Source of the DNA: Pedobacter frigiditerrae
GTDB lineage: Bacteria; Bacteroidota; Bacteroidia; Sphingobacteriales; Sphingobacteriaceae
Assembly: GCF_032678705.1 (NCBI RefSeq)
Contig: NZ_JAVTSS010000001.1
Span: forward strand, 1,736,001-1,800,000
DNA: 64,000 nt
Direction: 5' to 3'
Part shown: piece by piece, positions 8,339 through 17,751 of the stretch
Position numbering within the stretch: the stretch's first letter is position 1
Layout: the number at the start of each line of letters is the position of its first letter
The notes under the pieces: model-generated
What the model was told of the DNA's origin: nothing
The model's database searches: none
Seen by the model: only the letters and a program-made list of their open reading frames with translations
Position numbers and translations under genes: made by a program

Positions 8339-10765
8339 TTATTGATGGTTTTTGAACTTTAAAATTAATTTAAAATTGAACTGTCGGCCTGTTAAATAGT
8401 TAGGCACAGCATATTGAACATTGTCTACATCTTTTAACCACAAATAAGATACTGTGTTATTGATATTGAGCAAATTAAAGACTTCGAAATAAGCGATGAA
8501 CGAACTAAAATATTTATCTAATAATTTTGGTTTTCTTAGTGCATAATCGTCTAAAAAATCTTTAGAAAAACCAATATCTACTCGTTTATAAGCTGGAATT
8601 TGAAAATTATCAGTGTAATGGTCACTTTGAGGAGAACCAAGTGGCAAACGAGAACCATAAAGCATATTTAAGTGCACTTTATAAGTAGGGCTTTTTAACA
8701 ACCTATCTTGAAAAAACATTGAGAAATTAACCCTTTGGTCTGTAGGTCTTTTTAAATAACCTGGAAAAACTAAATTTTGACCGCTGTAGTAAGAATCACC
8801 TAAGATGTCTTGTTCAGCTTTCATAAACGATAGCCTAAAATAAGAAACCAAGTCTTTCACAAACTCTCCCCCTATGCTAAAGTCAGCACCTAAAGTTCTT
8901 CCTTTTGCGGTTTCGGACGATAAGTATTTAACCCTTACATTATCAATTACATAAGGAATTAATTTATCTATGTATTTGAAATAAACTTCCGAGCTAAATT
9001 TTAATCGCGTTCCTAATCCATCAAAAGCATAATCGAAACCTGCAGATGTATTATAAGAACGTTGTGCTTTCTGATTAAGGTTTAAAATTCCGTCATAAGC
9101 CCTTATGCTTCTATAAGTTGGCGGTTGCTGATAAACACCAGCGGAGAAACGTAAAATTTTATTGTTACTGGTTGGTCTATAAGCTAATAACAACCTCGGG
9201 CTTATTAAAATTTGCTCCGACAATGAATTGTAGCTCGCCCTCACTCCTAATTGCAAGTCTGTATTTTTTGCAATGTTATAACTGTCCTGGATATATGCTG
9301 TGTAATTATCTATATCAACATTGTTGGATATTTTGATTGACTGTTCTAAGAAGAACTTCTTTGAGTCGTATGGCAAAATATAACCCGCAGAATCTGTTAG
9401 ATGGTATTCATTTAAGTCGTCTTTAAATTTATTTTGCTCAAACCTCACACCCCAAGAAAAAGTATGATTTTCAAAACTTTGGTCGGCCTTAATTTCCGAG
9501 CTAAATGTTTGAGAACTTAAACTATTTCTCGCATAATTTAAGTATGTCCCAATCCCTCTATTTACTCGAACTGTAGAAAAACCCCCTGATGCAAAGCCAG
9601 TTTCTAATTCATCAAAAATATATCTTCCCTCAATATCAAATCTTTCTCTCTCCTTTGTATTAAAATAACTATTTATCCATTTGATAACTACATTAGGTTT
9701 CGGACTGAAAATAGCAGTTACTGCACCACCTGCAGTTCTATAGCTATCAATTTCTTGCCCATTGTAAGCAATATTTAACCTAAGTTGAGTGTCTAATGTC
9801 CCAAACTGCGTTTCCCTATCTTCTGGCACTAATTTAAATTGCCCGAGATTAAAATTTGCCAATCCGCTTAAACTAAATTTATCAGAAAAATTATACTGAT
9901 AAAGAAGCTGAGCATCACCGAAATTTGGATTATAACTACCCTTGTTATCTTGCTTATTTAATACACTACTATTGTTTTTATATCTTAGTCCTAATAAAAG
10001 AAAACTTTTATTAGCCACATATTTAGAGCTTAAAGATGTTCCCAAAAAACCTGTAGTTAACACCAATTGACTGCTATCGGGCTTATCATATTTAACATCC
10101 AAAACCGATGATAACTTATCTCCATATCGAGCTTCGAAACCTCCTGCAGAAAATTTTGCACGGGTTACTAAATCTCCATTTATAAAACTTAAACCTTCTT
10201 GCTGACCATTTCTAATTAAAATTGGTCTACTTATCTCAATATCATTTACATAGATTAAGTTTTCATCGAAATTACCGCCTCTAACACTATATTGGGAGCT
10301 TAATTCGTTATTAGTCGAAACTCCAGGAAGTGTTTTTAAAATGGCTTCAAAGTTACCGGAGACGGATGGTAAAGAAGATAAATCAGCAATATTAATGGTG
10401 CTTGTATTACTTAACTGATTTTGTTTGTTGGTTACAGTAACTTGCTCTAATTCGTTAATATTCGGTACTAAAATGGCATCTCTAATGATACGTCCAGCAA
10501 CCTTTTCATTGATTTTTATATTGATAGGTTTATAACCTAGCAAACTGTATTTAAGCGTAAATGAAGTAGTTTTAGAATAGATGGTGTAACTGCCATCTTC
10601 GGCTGTTAATGTACTTTCTTGCTGACCTAAAACAGCAACTGTAACTTGTTGTAGCGGGTTAAATTTTAAATCTTGAATTTTACCTGTAACCCTAATCAAA
10701 GGTTGAGCATTTACCAAAGTAAAGCTCAAAAGTAAAGTCAAGATTAACAGATAAGCCCTCAACAT
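8339..10765 (-). CDS. TonB-dependent outer-membrane receptor with carboxypeptidase-like N-domain
   Basis: Outer-membrane beta-barrel transporter energised by TonB. The 808-aa protein has a signal peptide ending LVNAQ at residue 21, a carboxypeptidase-regulatory-like domain at about 25-110 (VTGKIQDLKFNPLQQVTVAV), a plug at about 115-230 (LKTLPGVSTNNELSSQYSVRGGNFDENLIYVNDIEI spans its core), and a barrel to the end with the closing RQFNFKLILKF strand. It is not of the SusC type: it is shorter, lacks the usual SusC signatures and has no SusD partner. The ligand cannot be read. It starts 11 bases after rpe, so it may share that transcript. Confidence 0.88.
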   Translation of the reverse strand: MLRAYLLILTLLLSFTLVNAQPLIRVTGKIQDLKFNPLQQVTVAVLGQQESTLTAEDGSYTIYSKTTSFTLKYSLLGYKPINIKINEKVAGRIIRDAILVPNINELEQVTVTNKQNQLSNTSTINIADLSSLPSVSGNFEAILKTLPGVSTNNELSSQYSVRGGNFDENLIYVNDIEISRPILIRNGQQEGLSFINGDLVTRAKFSAGGFEARYGDKLSSVLDVKYDKPDSSQLVLTTGFLGTSLSSKYVANKSFLLLGLRYKNNSSVLNKQDNKGSYNPNFGDAQLLYQYNFSDKFSLSGLANFNLGQFKLVPEDRETQFGTLDTQLRLNIAYNGQEIDSYRTAGGAVTAIFSPKPNVVIKWINSYFNTKERERFDIEGRYIFDELETGFASGGFSTVRVNRGIGTYLNYARNSLSSQTFSSEIKADQSFENHTFSWGVRFEQNKFKDDLNEYHLTDSAGYILPYDSKKFFLEQSIKISNNVDIDNYTAYIQDSYNIAKNTDLQLGVRASYNSLSEQILISPRLLLAYRPTSNNKILRFSAGVYQQPPTYRSIRAYDGILNLNQKAQRSYNTSAGFDYAFDGLGTRLKFSSEVYFKYIDKLIPYVIDNVRVKYLSSETAKGRTLGADFSIGGEFVKDLVSYFRLSFMKAEQDILGDSYYSGQNLVFPGYLKRPTDQRVNFSMFFQDRLLKSPTYKVHLNMLYGSRLPLGSPQSDHYTDNFQIPAYKRVDIGFSKDFLDDYALRKPKLLDKYFSSFIAYFEVFNLLNINNTVSYLWLKDVDNVQYAVPNYLTGRQFNFKLILKFKNHQ

Positions 10766-10776
10766 TTAAAGATTAA

Positions 10777-11448
10777 TTAAATTTCTTGTAAGCTTACATC
10801 GATATTTTTCATATCAGCAATCATTTGGATTTGATTGCTTGCTGCAAAAATGGCATTACCAGCAACAAAGGCATTTGCACCGGCTTTTATTAAACTTGCT
10901 GTATTTGAAACGCTTACTCCTCCATCAACTTCAATTATTAAATTCGGGTTGATTTCATTAGCCAGCTTCCTCAGTTCTGTTATTTTATTTAAGGATTGAG
11001 GGATAAATTGCTGTCCGCCAAAACCTGGATTTACCGACATGATTAAAACCATATCTAAATCTGCCAAAATATCTTTTAGCAAACCTACAGGAGTATGCGG
11101 ATTAAGCGCCACACTAGCTTTACAACCAGCGGCTTTTATCATTTGTATCACTCTGTGTAAATGCGGACAAGCCTCGTAATGAACGGTAATGATAGCTGCA
11201 CCTCCATTTGCAAATTCTTGAATGTACTTTTCAGGATTTACAATCATTAAATGAACATCTAATGGTTTTTTAGCATACTTTTTAACAGCTTTTAATACAG
11301 GGAAACCAAAAGAAATATTCGGCACAAATACACCATCCATCACATCCACATGGAACCAATCAGCTTCGCTATTATTTATCATTTCAATATCGCGTTGCAG
11401 ATTAGCAAAATCAGCAGAGAGTATAGATGGAGCTATGATGTGTTTCAT
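10777..11448 (-). CDS. rpe: Ribulose-phosphate 3-epimerase
   Basis: Pentose phosphate pathway epimerase interconverting D-ribulose 5-phosphate and D-xylulose 5-phosphate. In the 223-aa TIM barrel the metal and catalytic residues are H33 and D35 (HVDVMDG), H66 (VHLMI) and D175 (EVDGGV), with the phosphate loop at GNAIF near residue 197. It sits between a nucleotidyltransferase gene (one base gap upstream) and the TonB receptor (11-base gap downstream). It could also receive the D-xylulose 5-phosphate made by the arabinose operon elsewhere in the window. Confidence 0.96.
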   Translation of the reverse strand: MKHIIAPSILSADFANLQRDIEMINNSEADWFHVDVMDGVFVPNISFGFPVLKAVKKYAKKPLDVHLMIVNPEKYIQEFANGGAAIITVHYEACPHLHRVIQMIKAAGCKASVALNPHTPVGLLKDILADLDMVLIMSVNPGFGGQQFIPQSLNKITELRKLANEINPNLIIEVDGGVSVSNTASLIKAGANAFVAGNAIFAASNQIQMIADMKNIDVSLQEI

Positions 11449-11449
11449 T

Positions 11450-11935
11450 TTATTGGTTTGTATCTTCTCTTAATTTTTTGATATTCTCAAGTTCAATAAT
11501 ATCAATTTGGTCTTTTGGTCTATTTGCAGCTCTTTTAGCTTCAATTAATTGGTTGATATGTAAGAATGGTATTTCTAAATCATAAATTGTAGCAATTGAA
11601 GCATATTCAAAACTTTTATCGAAACCATATTCTTCTAACCCCTTAACAGATGTCATTATATCCATTCTTAGACTGTTATCCAAATGAAAATCGGTCCAGC
11701 CTGGAATAAATTCCATTGTTTCTAACAATTTATAATCTCCTAATCCATACGAGTTAAAAGCTTTTCTTAGGTTTTTTCTATTTTCTAGGCTATCTTTTAT
11801 CCAAATATCAATGTCATCAGTTGTACGATGAAAGCCATGTAAATTTGTAGCTACTCCCCCAATCATTATGAACTCTACCTTATTATCTAAAAGTGAGCGC
11901 CATAATTTCAGTATCTCATCATCAAAAACATCCAT
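11450..11935 (-). CDS. Pol-beta superfamily nucleotidyltransferase (MNT/MenA-like)
   Basis: A 161-aa protein with the minimal nucleotidyltransferase core: helix, GGVA loop at G26-G27, catalytic TDDIDIW with D41 and D43, and the third acidic residue D92 in LRMDIM. The remainder is a short helical tail (KRAANRPKDQIDIIELE). Proteins of this kind are found as stand-alone transferases and in toxin-antitoxin pairs where they AMPylate a partner or modify tRNA. The start is three bases from the stop of a 59-aa gene, so the two look like a coupled pair. The substrate is unknown. It is followed by rpe after one base. Confidence 0.75.
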   Translation of the reverse strand: MDVFDDEILKLWRSLLDNKVEFIMIGGVATNLHGFHRTTDDIDIWIKDSLENRKNLRKAFNSYGLGDYKLLETMEFIPGWTDFHLDNSLRMDIMTSVKGLEEYGFDKSFEYASIATIYDLEIPFLHINQLIEAKRAANRPKDQIDIIELENIKKLREDTNQ

Positions 11936-11938
11936 AAA

Positions 11939-12118
11939 TTAATCCATTTTTTTATGGATAATCTTCGCAGATTTCAATATTACGTTCATTTTCATTAGCC
12001 TTGCCATGGTATGAAAACGCTCTGTATAAGAACTGGATAAAGCTTTAAGCAATAAGTCCTCTTCAGCTTTTTTATAATCAGCTAATGGTTCTTCAACTAT
12101 GTTAGTTTTGCTTTTCAT
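11939..12118 (-). CDS. 59-aa small protein paired with nucleotidyltransferase
   Basis: An open frame starting MKSKTNIVEEPLADYKKAEE and continuing through LLKALSSSYTERFHTMARLM to the end KMNVILKSAKIIHKKMD. It is helical, charged and ends in a basic tail. It lies just upstream of the nucleotidyltransferase with three bases between stop and start. I do not recognise the family. Position and size are what an antitoxin or specificity partner would have, but that is inference from the arrangement only. Confidence 0.6.
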   Translation of the reverse strand: MKSKTNIVEEPLADYKKAEEDLLLKALSSSYTERFHTMARLMKMNVILKSAKIIHKKMD

Positions 12119-12520
12119 ATCAATATATGCAAGTTACAAAAGAAGTAGGGAACTTTGTAATGACAAGCTTAAAATTTTAGCAAACCTTATTTAAATAAAC
12201 TGGATTGCAGCGGCATCCTTTTTAAATTGTTTTTTAGCGAAGCGAACAATTTAAAAAGATACAGCGAAAAGCCAGACTACCATTGCTATAAAACGCTAAA
12301 ATTGCTTTTCAAAAAATGATAACAGTAAAACGAGATTCTTCGCTTCGCTCTGAATGACAAATCTAAAAAACAAAAAATCTTTCAAAAAACCGATAAGGTC
12401 TAATTTCCATTAATCAAATTTTGTCATTCCGAGGCACGAGGAATCTCTCTATTAGATTCTTCGCTATCGCTACCGATGTAAAATCGGTACAAGTCTTGGA
12501 TGACAAACATGAAAAACAAA
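12119..12520. repeat. Gene-free stretch with intergenic repeats
   Basis: I see no gene here. It holds an AT-rich hairpin (TTTTTAAATTGTT near 12219-12231 against AACAATTTAAAAA at 12245-12257), a fragment at 12331-12360 reading CGAGATTCTTCGCTTCGCTC then TGAATGACAA, and a fuller hairpin of the GTCATTCCGAGG family at 12422-12507 with inner ACCGATGTAAAATCGGT. Sequences like TTGCAGCGAAAAGC recur at other gaps in the window. Confidence 0.6.
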
Positions 12521-12547
12521 AACCCTTCCAGTAAAACTGAAAGGGTT
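12521..12547 (-). terminator. Intrinsic terminator of pnp
   Basis: On the minus strand AACCCTTTCAGT-TTT-ACTGGAAGGGTT forms a 12-bp stem with one G-U pair, followed by TTTTTGTTTTTC. It lies 35 bases beyond the pnp stop. Confidence 0.85.
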
Positions 12548-12581
12548 AGTATATTAAAGTTCCCTTTAGGGAATTTAGGGG

Positions 12582-14717
12582 TTATGCTTGTGGAGCTGTA
12601 GGTTTTTCAGGTCTTGGCAACAAAACTTTACGAGAAAGTTTCATTTTACCTTGTTTATCTACATCTAACAATTTAACTTCTATTTTATCGCCTTCTTTTA
12701 AAACGCCATCCATAGTTTCTAAACGCTCCCATGAAATTTCAGAGATGTGTAATAAACCATCTTTACCTGGCATGATTTCTACGAATGCACCAAATGGCAT
12801 GATAGATTTCACTTTACCTTGGTAAGTAGCACCAATTTCTGGTTTAGCAGCAATTGCATTGATACGTGCAACGGCAGCATCAATTGCAGCTTTGTTATCA
12901 GCAAAAATTTCAACGATACCTTTGTTACCAACCTCTTCGATAGAGATAGATGCACCAGTTTCGCGTTGCATTTCTTGAATGATTTTACCGCCTGGGCCTA
13001 TTACCGCACCAATAAATTCTTTATCAATACTTAAAGAAACGATACGTGGAGCGTGTGGTTTTAAATCTTCATTAGGTGCAGCGATGGTTTTAGCCATTTC
13101 ACCTAAAATATGTAAACGACCTTCTTTAGCTTGTAATAAAGCCTTAGTTAACACATCGTAAGATAAACCGTTGATTTTTAAATCCATTTGACAAGCAACG
13201 ATACCATTTTTAGTACCTGTTACTTTAAAGTCCATATCTCCTAAGTGATCTTCATCACCTAAAATATCTGAAAGGATAGCGTATTTACCAGTTTTCTCAT
13301 CAGTAATTAAACCCATTGCAATACCAGAAACCGGAGATTTGATTTTAATACCAGCATCCATTAATGCTAAAGTACCAGCACAAACAGTTGCCATTGATGA
13401 TGAACCGTTTGATTCTAAAATATCAGAAACAATACGGATAGTGTATGGATTTTCTGCTCCTTCTGGTAACACTTTTTTCAACGAACGTTGAGCTAAAGCA
13501 CCGTGACCAATTTCTCTACGTCCAGCACCTCTATTAGGTCTAACCTCACCAGTTGAGAAACCAGGGAAATTATAGTGTAATAAGAATTTATTGTAACCAT
13601 TAAAGAAAGCACCGTCAATCATTTGCTCATCGTCTTTACTACCTAAAGTAACCGATGTTAAAGATTGAGTTTCGCCACGAGTAAATACTGCAGAACCGTG
13701 AGCTGCAGGTAAATAACCTACTTCACTCCAAATTGGACGAATTTCAGTTGTTTTACGCCCGTCTAAACGAATTCCTTCATCTAATAAAAGATTTCTAATT
13801 GCATCGTACTGCACATCATGGTAATAATGCTTAGCCATTGCTTTAGTTAAATCTGCAGTATCTTCTGGCATTGCTGCGAAGAAATCATTAATAATTGCAG
13901 TGAAACCAACTTTACGCTCATCTTTATTAGAACCAGATTTCGCAACTGCGTAAACTTTATCGTAAGTATCAGCGTAAACCTTAGCTTTTAAATCAGCATC
14001 GTGATCTTCGTGGTTGTATTCACGTTTTACAGTTTTGCCAGTAGCTTCAGTTAATTCAACTTGAACAGCACATTGAACTTTAATTGCAGCATGTGCAAAT
14101 TTTAAAGCTTCAACCATCTCGTCTTCTTGAATTTCATCACACTCACCTTCAACCATACCTATATCGTTAGCCGAACCAGCAACCATAAATTCTAAAGTTG
14201 CACGTTCTAATTCGCTAGCTAATGGGTTGATTACCAATTTGCCATCAATTTTAGCTACGCGTACTTCAGATATTGGACCGTTAAAAGGAATATCAGAAAC
14301 TGATAAAGCTGCAGATGCTGCTAAACCAGCTAAACAATCTGGCATGATATCTTTATCAGCCGAGATTAATGAAATCATTACTTGTGTATCAGAGTGATAA
14401 TCTGAAGGGAACATAGGGCGTAAAGCTCTATCAACCAAACGAGAAATTAACACTTCATAGTCAGATAATCTTGCCTCACGACGTAAAAATCCTCCTGGAA
14501 TACGGCCAGTAGCCGCATATTTTTCTTGATAATCTACCGATAATGGTAAAAAATCTGTACCTGGTTTGGCACCTACAGTAGATACAACTGTTGCTAACAA
14601 CATGGTATCTCCCATTTTAACTACAACAGAACCATCAGCTTGTTTAGCTAATTTACCTGTTTCAATTTCTACAATTCTTCCATCGCCTAAATCAAACGAT
14701 TTTTTTATTACATTCAT
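12582..14717 (-). CDS. pnp: Polynucleotide phosphorylase
   Basis: Phosphorolytic 3'-to-5' exoribonuclease of RNA decay. The 711-aa protein has two RNase PH-like domains (about residues 10-235 and 315-545, the second with [20 protein letters not shown] and [35 protein letters not shown]), an all-helical linker between them, a KH domain near 555-615 ([20 protein letters not shown]) and an S1 domain at about 625-695. The length is standard. It follows rpsO as in many bacteria, but a good terminator sits between them, so readthrough or a separate promoter must supply pnp mRNA. Confidence 0.98.
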   Translation of the reverse strand: MNVIKKSFDLGDGRIVEIETGKLAKQADGSVVVKMGDTMLLATVVSTVGAKPGTDFLPLSVDYQEKYAATGRIPGGFLRREARLSDYEVLISRLVDRALRPMFPSDYHSDTQVMISLISADKDIMPDCLAGLAASAALSVSDIPFNGPISEVRVAKIDGKLVINPLASELERATLEFMVAGSANDIGMVEGECDEIQEDEMVEALKFAHAAIKVQCAVQVELTEATGKTVKREYNHEDHDADLKAKVYADTYDKVYAVAKSGSNKDERKVGFTAIINDFFAAMPEDTADLTKAMAKHYYHDVQYDAIRNLLLDEGIRLDGRKTTEIRPIWSEVGYLPAAHGSAVFTRGETQSLTSVTLGSKDDEQMIDGAFFNGYNKFLLHYNFPGFSTGEVRPNRGAGRREIGHGALAQRSLKKVLPEGAENPYTIRIVSDILESNGSSSMATVCAGTLALMDAGIKIKSPVSGIAMGLITDEKTGKYAILSDILGDEDHLGDMDFKVTGTKNGIVACQMDLKINGLSYDVLTKALLQAKEGRLHILGEMAKTIAAPNEDLKPHAPRIVSLSIDKEFIGAVIGPGGKIIQEMQRETGASISIEEVGNKGIVEIFADNKAAIDAAVARINAIAAKPEIGATYQGKVKSIMPFGAFVEIMPGKDGLLHISEISWERLETMDGVLKEGDKIEVKLLDVDKQGKMKLSRKVLLPRPEKPTAPQA

Positions 14718-14791
14718 ATTTAATTGTTGTGATCTGCTTTTCCTCTTTCGAACAGATCGAGTTTATATATATTTTCTTCGAGTATTAAACG

Positions 14792-14821
14792 AAAAAAAGC
14801 CACTCTAAAAGAATGGCTTTT
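14792..14821 (-). terminator. Terminator/attenuator between rpsO and pnp
   Basis: On the minus strand AAAAGCCATTC-TTTTA-GAGTGGCTTTTTTTCG forms a strong stem with a T tract. It begins seven bases after the rpsO stop and 75 bases before the pnp start. It should end most rpsO transcripts. Confidence 0.85.
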
Positions 14822-14828
14822 ATTAACA

Positions 14829-15113
14829 TTACACCGATTTGATGATATCTCTAAGCGATAAAGCTTTGATGATAGCACGATAACGATTAATATCTTTTTT
14901 AAATAAGTACGCCAAAATACCGCGACGTTTACCTACTAATTTTTGAAGTGACAACTGAGTAGAGAAATCTTTACGATTTTTCTTTAAGTGTTCTGTTAAG
15001 TGCGCAATACGGTATGTAAATAACGCTACTTGACCTTCTGCAGAACCAGTGTTGGTTTCTACTTCGCCGTGTTGTTTAAAGATTTCGGCTTTCTTTTCTG
15101 GACTTAAATACAT
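14829..15113 (-). CDS. rpsO: 30S ribosomal protein S15
   Basis: Primary 16S rRNA-binding protein of the small subunit platform. The 94-aa protein carries the S15 signature: HGEVETNTGSAEGQVALFTYRI, LTEHLKKNRKDFSTQLSLQKLVGKRR, and LAYLFKKDINRYRAII. A four-helix fold is expected. It is followed by its own terminator and then pnp, the classical rpsO-pnp order. Confidence 0.98.
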   Translation of the reverse strand: MYLSPEKKAEIFKQHGEVETNTGSAEGQVALFTYRIAHLTEHLKKNRKDFSTQLSLQKLVGKRRGILAYLFKKDINRYRAIIKALSLRDIIKSV

Positions 15114-15330
15114 TCTTGAATGGTACTAAAGTTTATAATTAATTAATTGAGCGCAAAGATAAGGTAAGTTTAGTATAAAAACAAGTGCTGTCATCGGATG
15201 GATATATGCAGTTTTCCAATTTTCATCCGATGTCTACTTTTAAGTTAAAGATTTGAAAATCAGAAACAGTAAGTCTTTAGGTTATTACAGTGCCGCCCTA
15301 GCTTCTGCCGTGAAGGCGGCATCTCGCTAA

Positions 15331-15371
15331 GTCGCCTGCCTGCCGGACAGGCAGGGGTTTATTTAACAAAG
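15331..15371. repeat. GC-rich palindromic repeat, copy 1
   Basis: GTCGCCTGCCTGCCGGACAGGCAGGGGTTTAT followed by TTAACAAAG; a near-identical copy lies at 17811-17850. The core CCTGCCTGCCGGACAGGCAGG is self-complementary and far more GC-rich than its surroundings, so it is a dispersed palindromic element. Confidence 0.8.
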
Positions 15372-15432
15372 GTAAAAGTTCTTTTAAAGGGCTTGTTTCC
15401 CAAACATCTAATGGAATTTCACACAACCTTTA

Positions 15433-15524
15433 ACCGTCCGTATAAGCTCGGTATACCGTCGGTTGACCGTCGATATAGGCTTTTCGACGGTAAACCGACG
15501 GTGACTTGACGGAGAGCCGACGGT
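15433..15524. repeat. Nested ACCGTCGG palindrome (long hairpin)
   Basis: An 18-bp stem with one mismatch: ACCGTCGGTTGACCGTCG at 15455-15472 pairs with CGACGGTAAACCGACGGT at 15485-15502 over a 12-base loop. An outer ACCGTC at 15433 pairs with GACGGT at 15519-15524. The heptamer CCGTCGG or its complement recurs within about 90 bases. The rest of the gap 15114-15577 has no gene; it contains repeat copy 1 and, at its end, a promoter. Confidence 0.85.
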
Positions 15525-15537
15525 GAAAATGCATTAT

Positions 15538-15572
15538 TTTGACATTCTAAATCATAAAATCGTTTACTTTTG
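15538..15572 (+). promoter_or_regulatory. Bacteroidota-type promoter of the thioesterase gene
   Basis: TTTG at 15538-15541 and TACTTTTG at 15565-15572 fit the TTTG / TAnnTTTG consensus, although the 23-base spacer is long. The minus-7 box ends five bases before the ATG at 15578, so the mRNA would be leaderless or nearly so. Confidence 0.55.
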
Positions 15573-15577
15573 CAACG

Positions 15578-15997
15578 ATGGAAAAAAATCAATTCAGCAT
15601 CTTCGAAACAGAGTTAAATGTTCGTCCAGACGATATAGATATGTTTAACCATGTGCATAACAGCAAATACCTTGATTATGTATTGGCTGCTCGTTATGAG
15701 CAAATGGATAAATTTTACGGAATGAGCTGGCAAACTTTTACGGAACAAGGTTTTGGTTGGGTTGTAGCAAAAGTTATCATCAACTTTAAACGCCCATTGA
15801 AACTAGGCGACCAAATGTTGGTAAGAACAGGCATTTTAGAAATGAACGAAAAAGGAAGTAATGTTCAATTCGAAATCATCAATAAAGCTACCGGAAAAGT
15901 ATCTTCTGATGGGATTTTTGAATATGTAATGATAGATTTAACCACTCAACGTTCTTGCAAGGTTACTGACGAAATGATTAAAGCTTATAGTATTTAG
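15578..15997 (+). CDS. Acyl-CoA thioesterase, 4HBT hot-dog fold
   Basis: Cytosolic single-domain hot-dog thioesterase of 139 aa. NVRPDDIDMFNHVHNSKYLDYV (residues 14-35) is the 4-hydroxybenzoyl-CoA thioesterase-type active-site segment, with the D-x-x-x-H-V-x-N pattern around the catalytic Asp. The GFGWVVAKVIINFKRPLKLGD and second-half strands follow normally. The acyl substrate cannot be read. The gene stands alone after a repeat-rich gap; a promoter box ends almost at the ATG. It is not close to the YbgC-like thioesterase at 21034 beyond the shared fold. Confidence 0.85.
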   Translation: MEKNQFSIFETELNVRPDDIDMFNHVHNSKYLDYVLAARYEQMDKFYGMSWQTFTEQGFGWVVAKVIINFKRPLKLGDQMLVRTGILEMNEKGSNVQFEIINKATGKVSSDGIFEYVMIDLTTQRSCKVTDEMIKAYSI

Positions 15998-16229
15998 ATG
16001 TTGACTTCGTCGCTTTAGGATGATTAAACATAACTATATAATTTACTAACGTACCTCGTTAAACTATAACACCTCCAATGTCAGCCTAACAAACTGATAA
16101 TCAAGTTAAATTTTTCTCTTTAAATTTATTTTATATTTTTGCAACATCAAACTCTATTGAACCATGATAGTATCGAGGGGAAAATTTGGCTGTTAACAGC
16201 TAAATCCACAGTCTTTTATCAAATAATTG

Positions 16230-17702
16230 ATGCTTAAAACAATAAGCATCTTATGGTTTATATCTTATATTTTTCAAATGTTACAATCTTCTAAGACCAA
16301 GGGTGGTCTTTCTAATTTTTTTTCAGTTTTATGGCAAGCAATTATTGGCAAAGAAACTGATTATACAGCTATCAGTATCAGAAAAGCAATTGTGCTGTTA
16401 GCAATCCCGATGATGCTAGAAATGATTTTCGAATCAATTTTTGCATTGGTTGATTTGTATTTTGTAGGTCACTTACCTAACAGTGGTCACGCCATGCAAA
16501 CAGTAGGCTTAACAGAATCTGTACTTACCATTATTTATTCTCTTGCAATTGGCATGAGTATGGCAGCAACCGCTGTTGTTGCTCGTAGAATTGGAGAAAA
16601 AAATCCAGAAGCTGCTGCAAAAGCTGGCATGCAAACCATTGTTTTGGCCATGATTATCAATGTAATCATCAGTGTTGTAGGCGTAATATTCGCGAAGAAT
16701 ATTTTGTTGATAATGGGCGCATCAGAAGAAACAGCAACACAAGGAACAACTTTTGTTAAAATCATGATGGGAAGTAGTACAGTAATTATGCTTCTATTTT
16801 TAATCAATGGTATTTTTAGAGGTGCTGGCAATGCATCTATCGCCATGCAAAGTTTATTAATTGCCAATATTGCAAATTGTATTCTGTGTCCATTATTTAT
16901 TAGGGGTTTAGGTCCAATTTCTGCTTTCGGTCTAACTGGTGCTGCAATTGCTACGGCTTTAGGTCGAGGAATTGGAGTGAGTTATCAGATTTTCCATTTA
17001 GTACGAGGAAATAGTTCACTTAAAATTAAGTTAGCTTATTTTAAACCTCATTGGGAACAAATGAAAGCCATTATTAAAATTGCTGCTCCGGGCATTTTGC
17101 AGTTCGTAATTGCTTCATGTAGTTGGATATTTTTAGCGCAATTAGTAGCAACAACTGGTGGAGATAATGCTTCTGCTGGTTATCAGACCGCTTTACGTTT
17201 AATGATGTTTTTTATGTTGCCTGCTTGGGGCTTAAGTAATGCTGCAGCTACATTAGTTGGGCAAAATATGGGTGCTGGGCATATGGATAGAGCAGAAAAA
17301 TCTGTTTTTACAACAATGAAATATACCACCATTTTCATGGCAACAGTTACCGTGTTATTTTTAACCTGTGGACCAATTTTCGCTTCATTTTTCACTAATG
17401 ATGAAGCAATTAAAAAAGTTGCAGTTGAAGCTTTAAGGACATTAAGTTATGGTTTTGTACTTTATGGAGTTGGGATGGTTTTAATAAGTGCATTTAACGG
17501 TGCTGGCGATACTTGGACACCAACGAGGATAAACGTAATTGCCTTTTGGCTTTTTCAAATTCCTTTTGCTTACTTTTTAGCTAAGTACTTAGATTTAGGC
17601 CCAACAGGTGTTTTTATTGCTGTACCAACTGCAGAGGTCGGAATTACGCTAGCTGCCTTTATCTTATTTAAAAAAGGTAAATGGAAGCATAAAGTGGTTT
17701 AG
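16230..17702 (+). CDS. MATE-family multidrug / Na+ antiporter
   Basis: Inner-membrane export pump with 12 predicted helices. The 490-aa protein shows the duplicated MATE bundles; RKAIVLLAIPMMLEMIFESIFALVDLYFVG (helix 1 region) and the second-half LPAWGLSNAAATLVGQNMGAG are characteristic. Substrates usually include cationic drugs, but none can be assigned. The first ATG follows a TTG at 16227, and another ATG at 16278 would start at MLQSSKTKGG, closer to many homologues; the true start is therefore open. A TATTTTTG box at 16134-16141 is a candidate minus-7 element. A terminator follows directly. Confidence 0.9.
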   Translation: MLKTISILWFISYIFQMLQSSKTKGGLSNFFSVLWQAIIGKETDYTAISIRKAIVLLAIPMMLEMIFESIFALVDLYFVGHLPNSGHAMQTVGLTESVLTIIYSLAIGMSMAATAVVARRIGEKNPEAAAKAGMQTIVLAMIINVIISVVGVIFAKNILLIMGASEETATQGTTFVKIMMGSSTVIMLLFLINGIFRGAGNASIAMQSLLIANIANCILCPLFIRGLGPISAFGLTGAAIATALGRGIGVSYQIFHLVRGNSSLKIKLAYFKPHWEQMKAIIKIAAPGILQFVIASCSWIFLAQLVATTGGDNASAGYQTALRLMMFFMLPAWGLSNAAATLVGQNMGAGHMDRAEKSVFTTMKYTTIFMATVTVLFLTCGPIFASFFTNDEAIKKVAVEALRTLSYGFVLYGVGMVLISAFNGAGDTWTPTRINVIAFWLFQIPFAYFLAKYLDLGPTGVFIAVPTAEVGITLAAFILFKKGKWKHKVV

Positions 17703-17708
17703 AAAATT

Positions 17709-17751
17709 AAAAAGGAATCTCAAGTAAATATTGCTTGGGATTCCTTTTTTT
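17709..17751 (+). terminator. Intrinsic terminator after the MATE gene
   Basis: AAAGGAATCTCAAG at 17711-17724 pairs with CTTGGGATTCCTTT at 17734-17747 (one G-U pair), followed by a T tract. Confidence 0.9.

Noticed and set aside
8339-10765. SusC of a polysaccharide utilisation locus
   Set aside because: Only 808 aa, no SusD gene beside it, and the neighbours are rpe and serC; a general TonB-dependent receptor fits better.
12819-13161. Two plus-strand frames inside pnp
   Set aside because: Antisense shadows of the conserved S1 and KH coding region.
15433-15524. CRISPR-like array
   Set aside because: The CCGTCGG units are short, in both orientations and unevenly spaced, with no uniform spacers and no cas genes.
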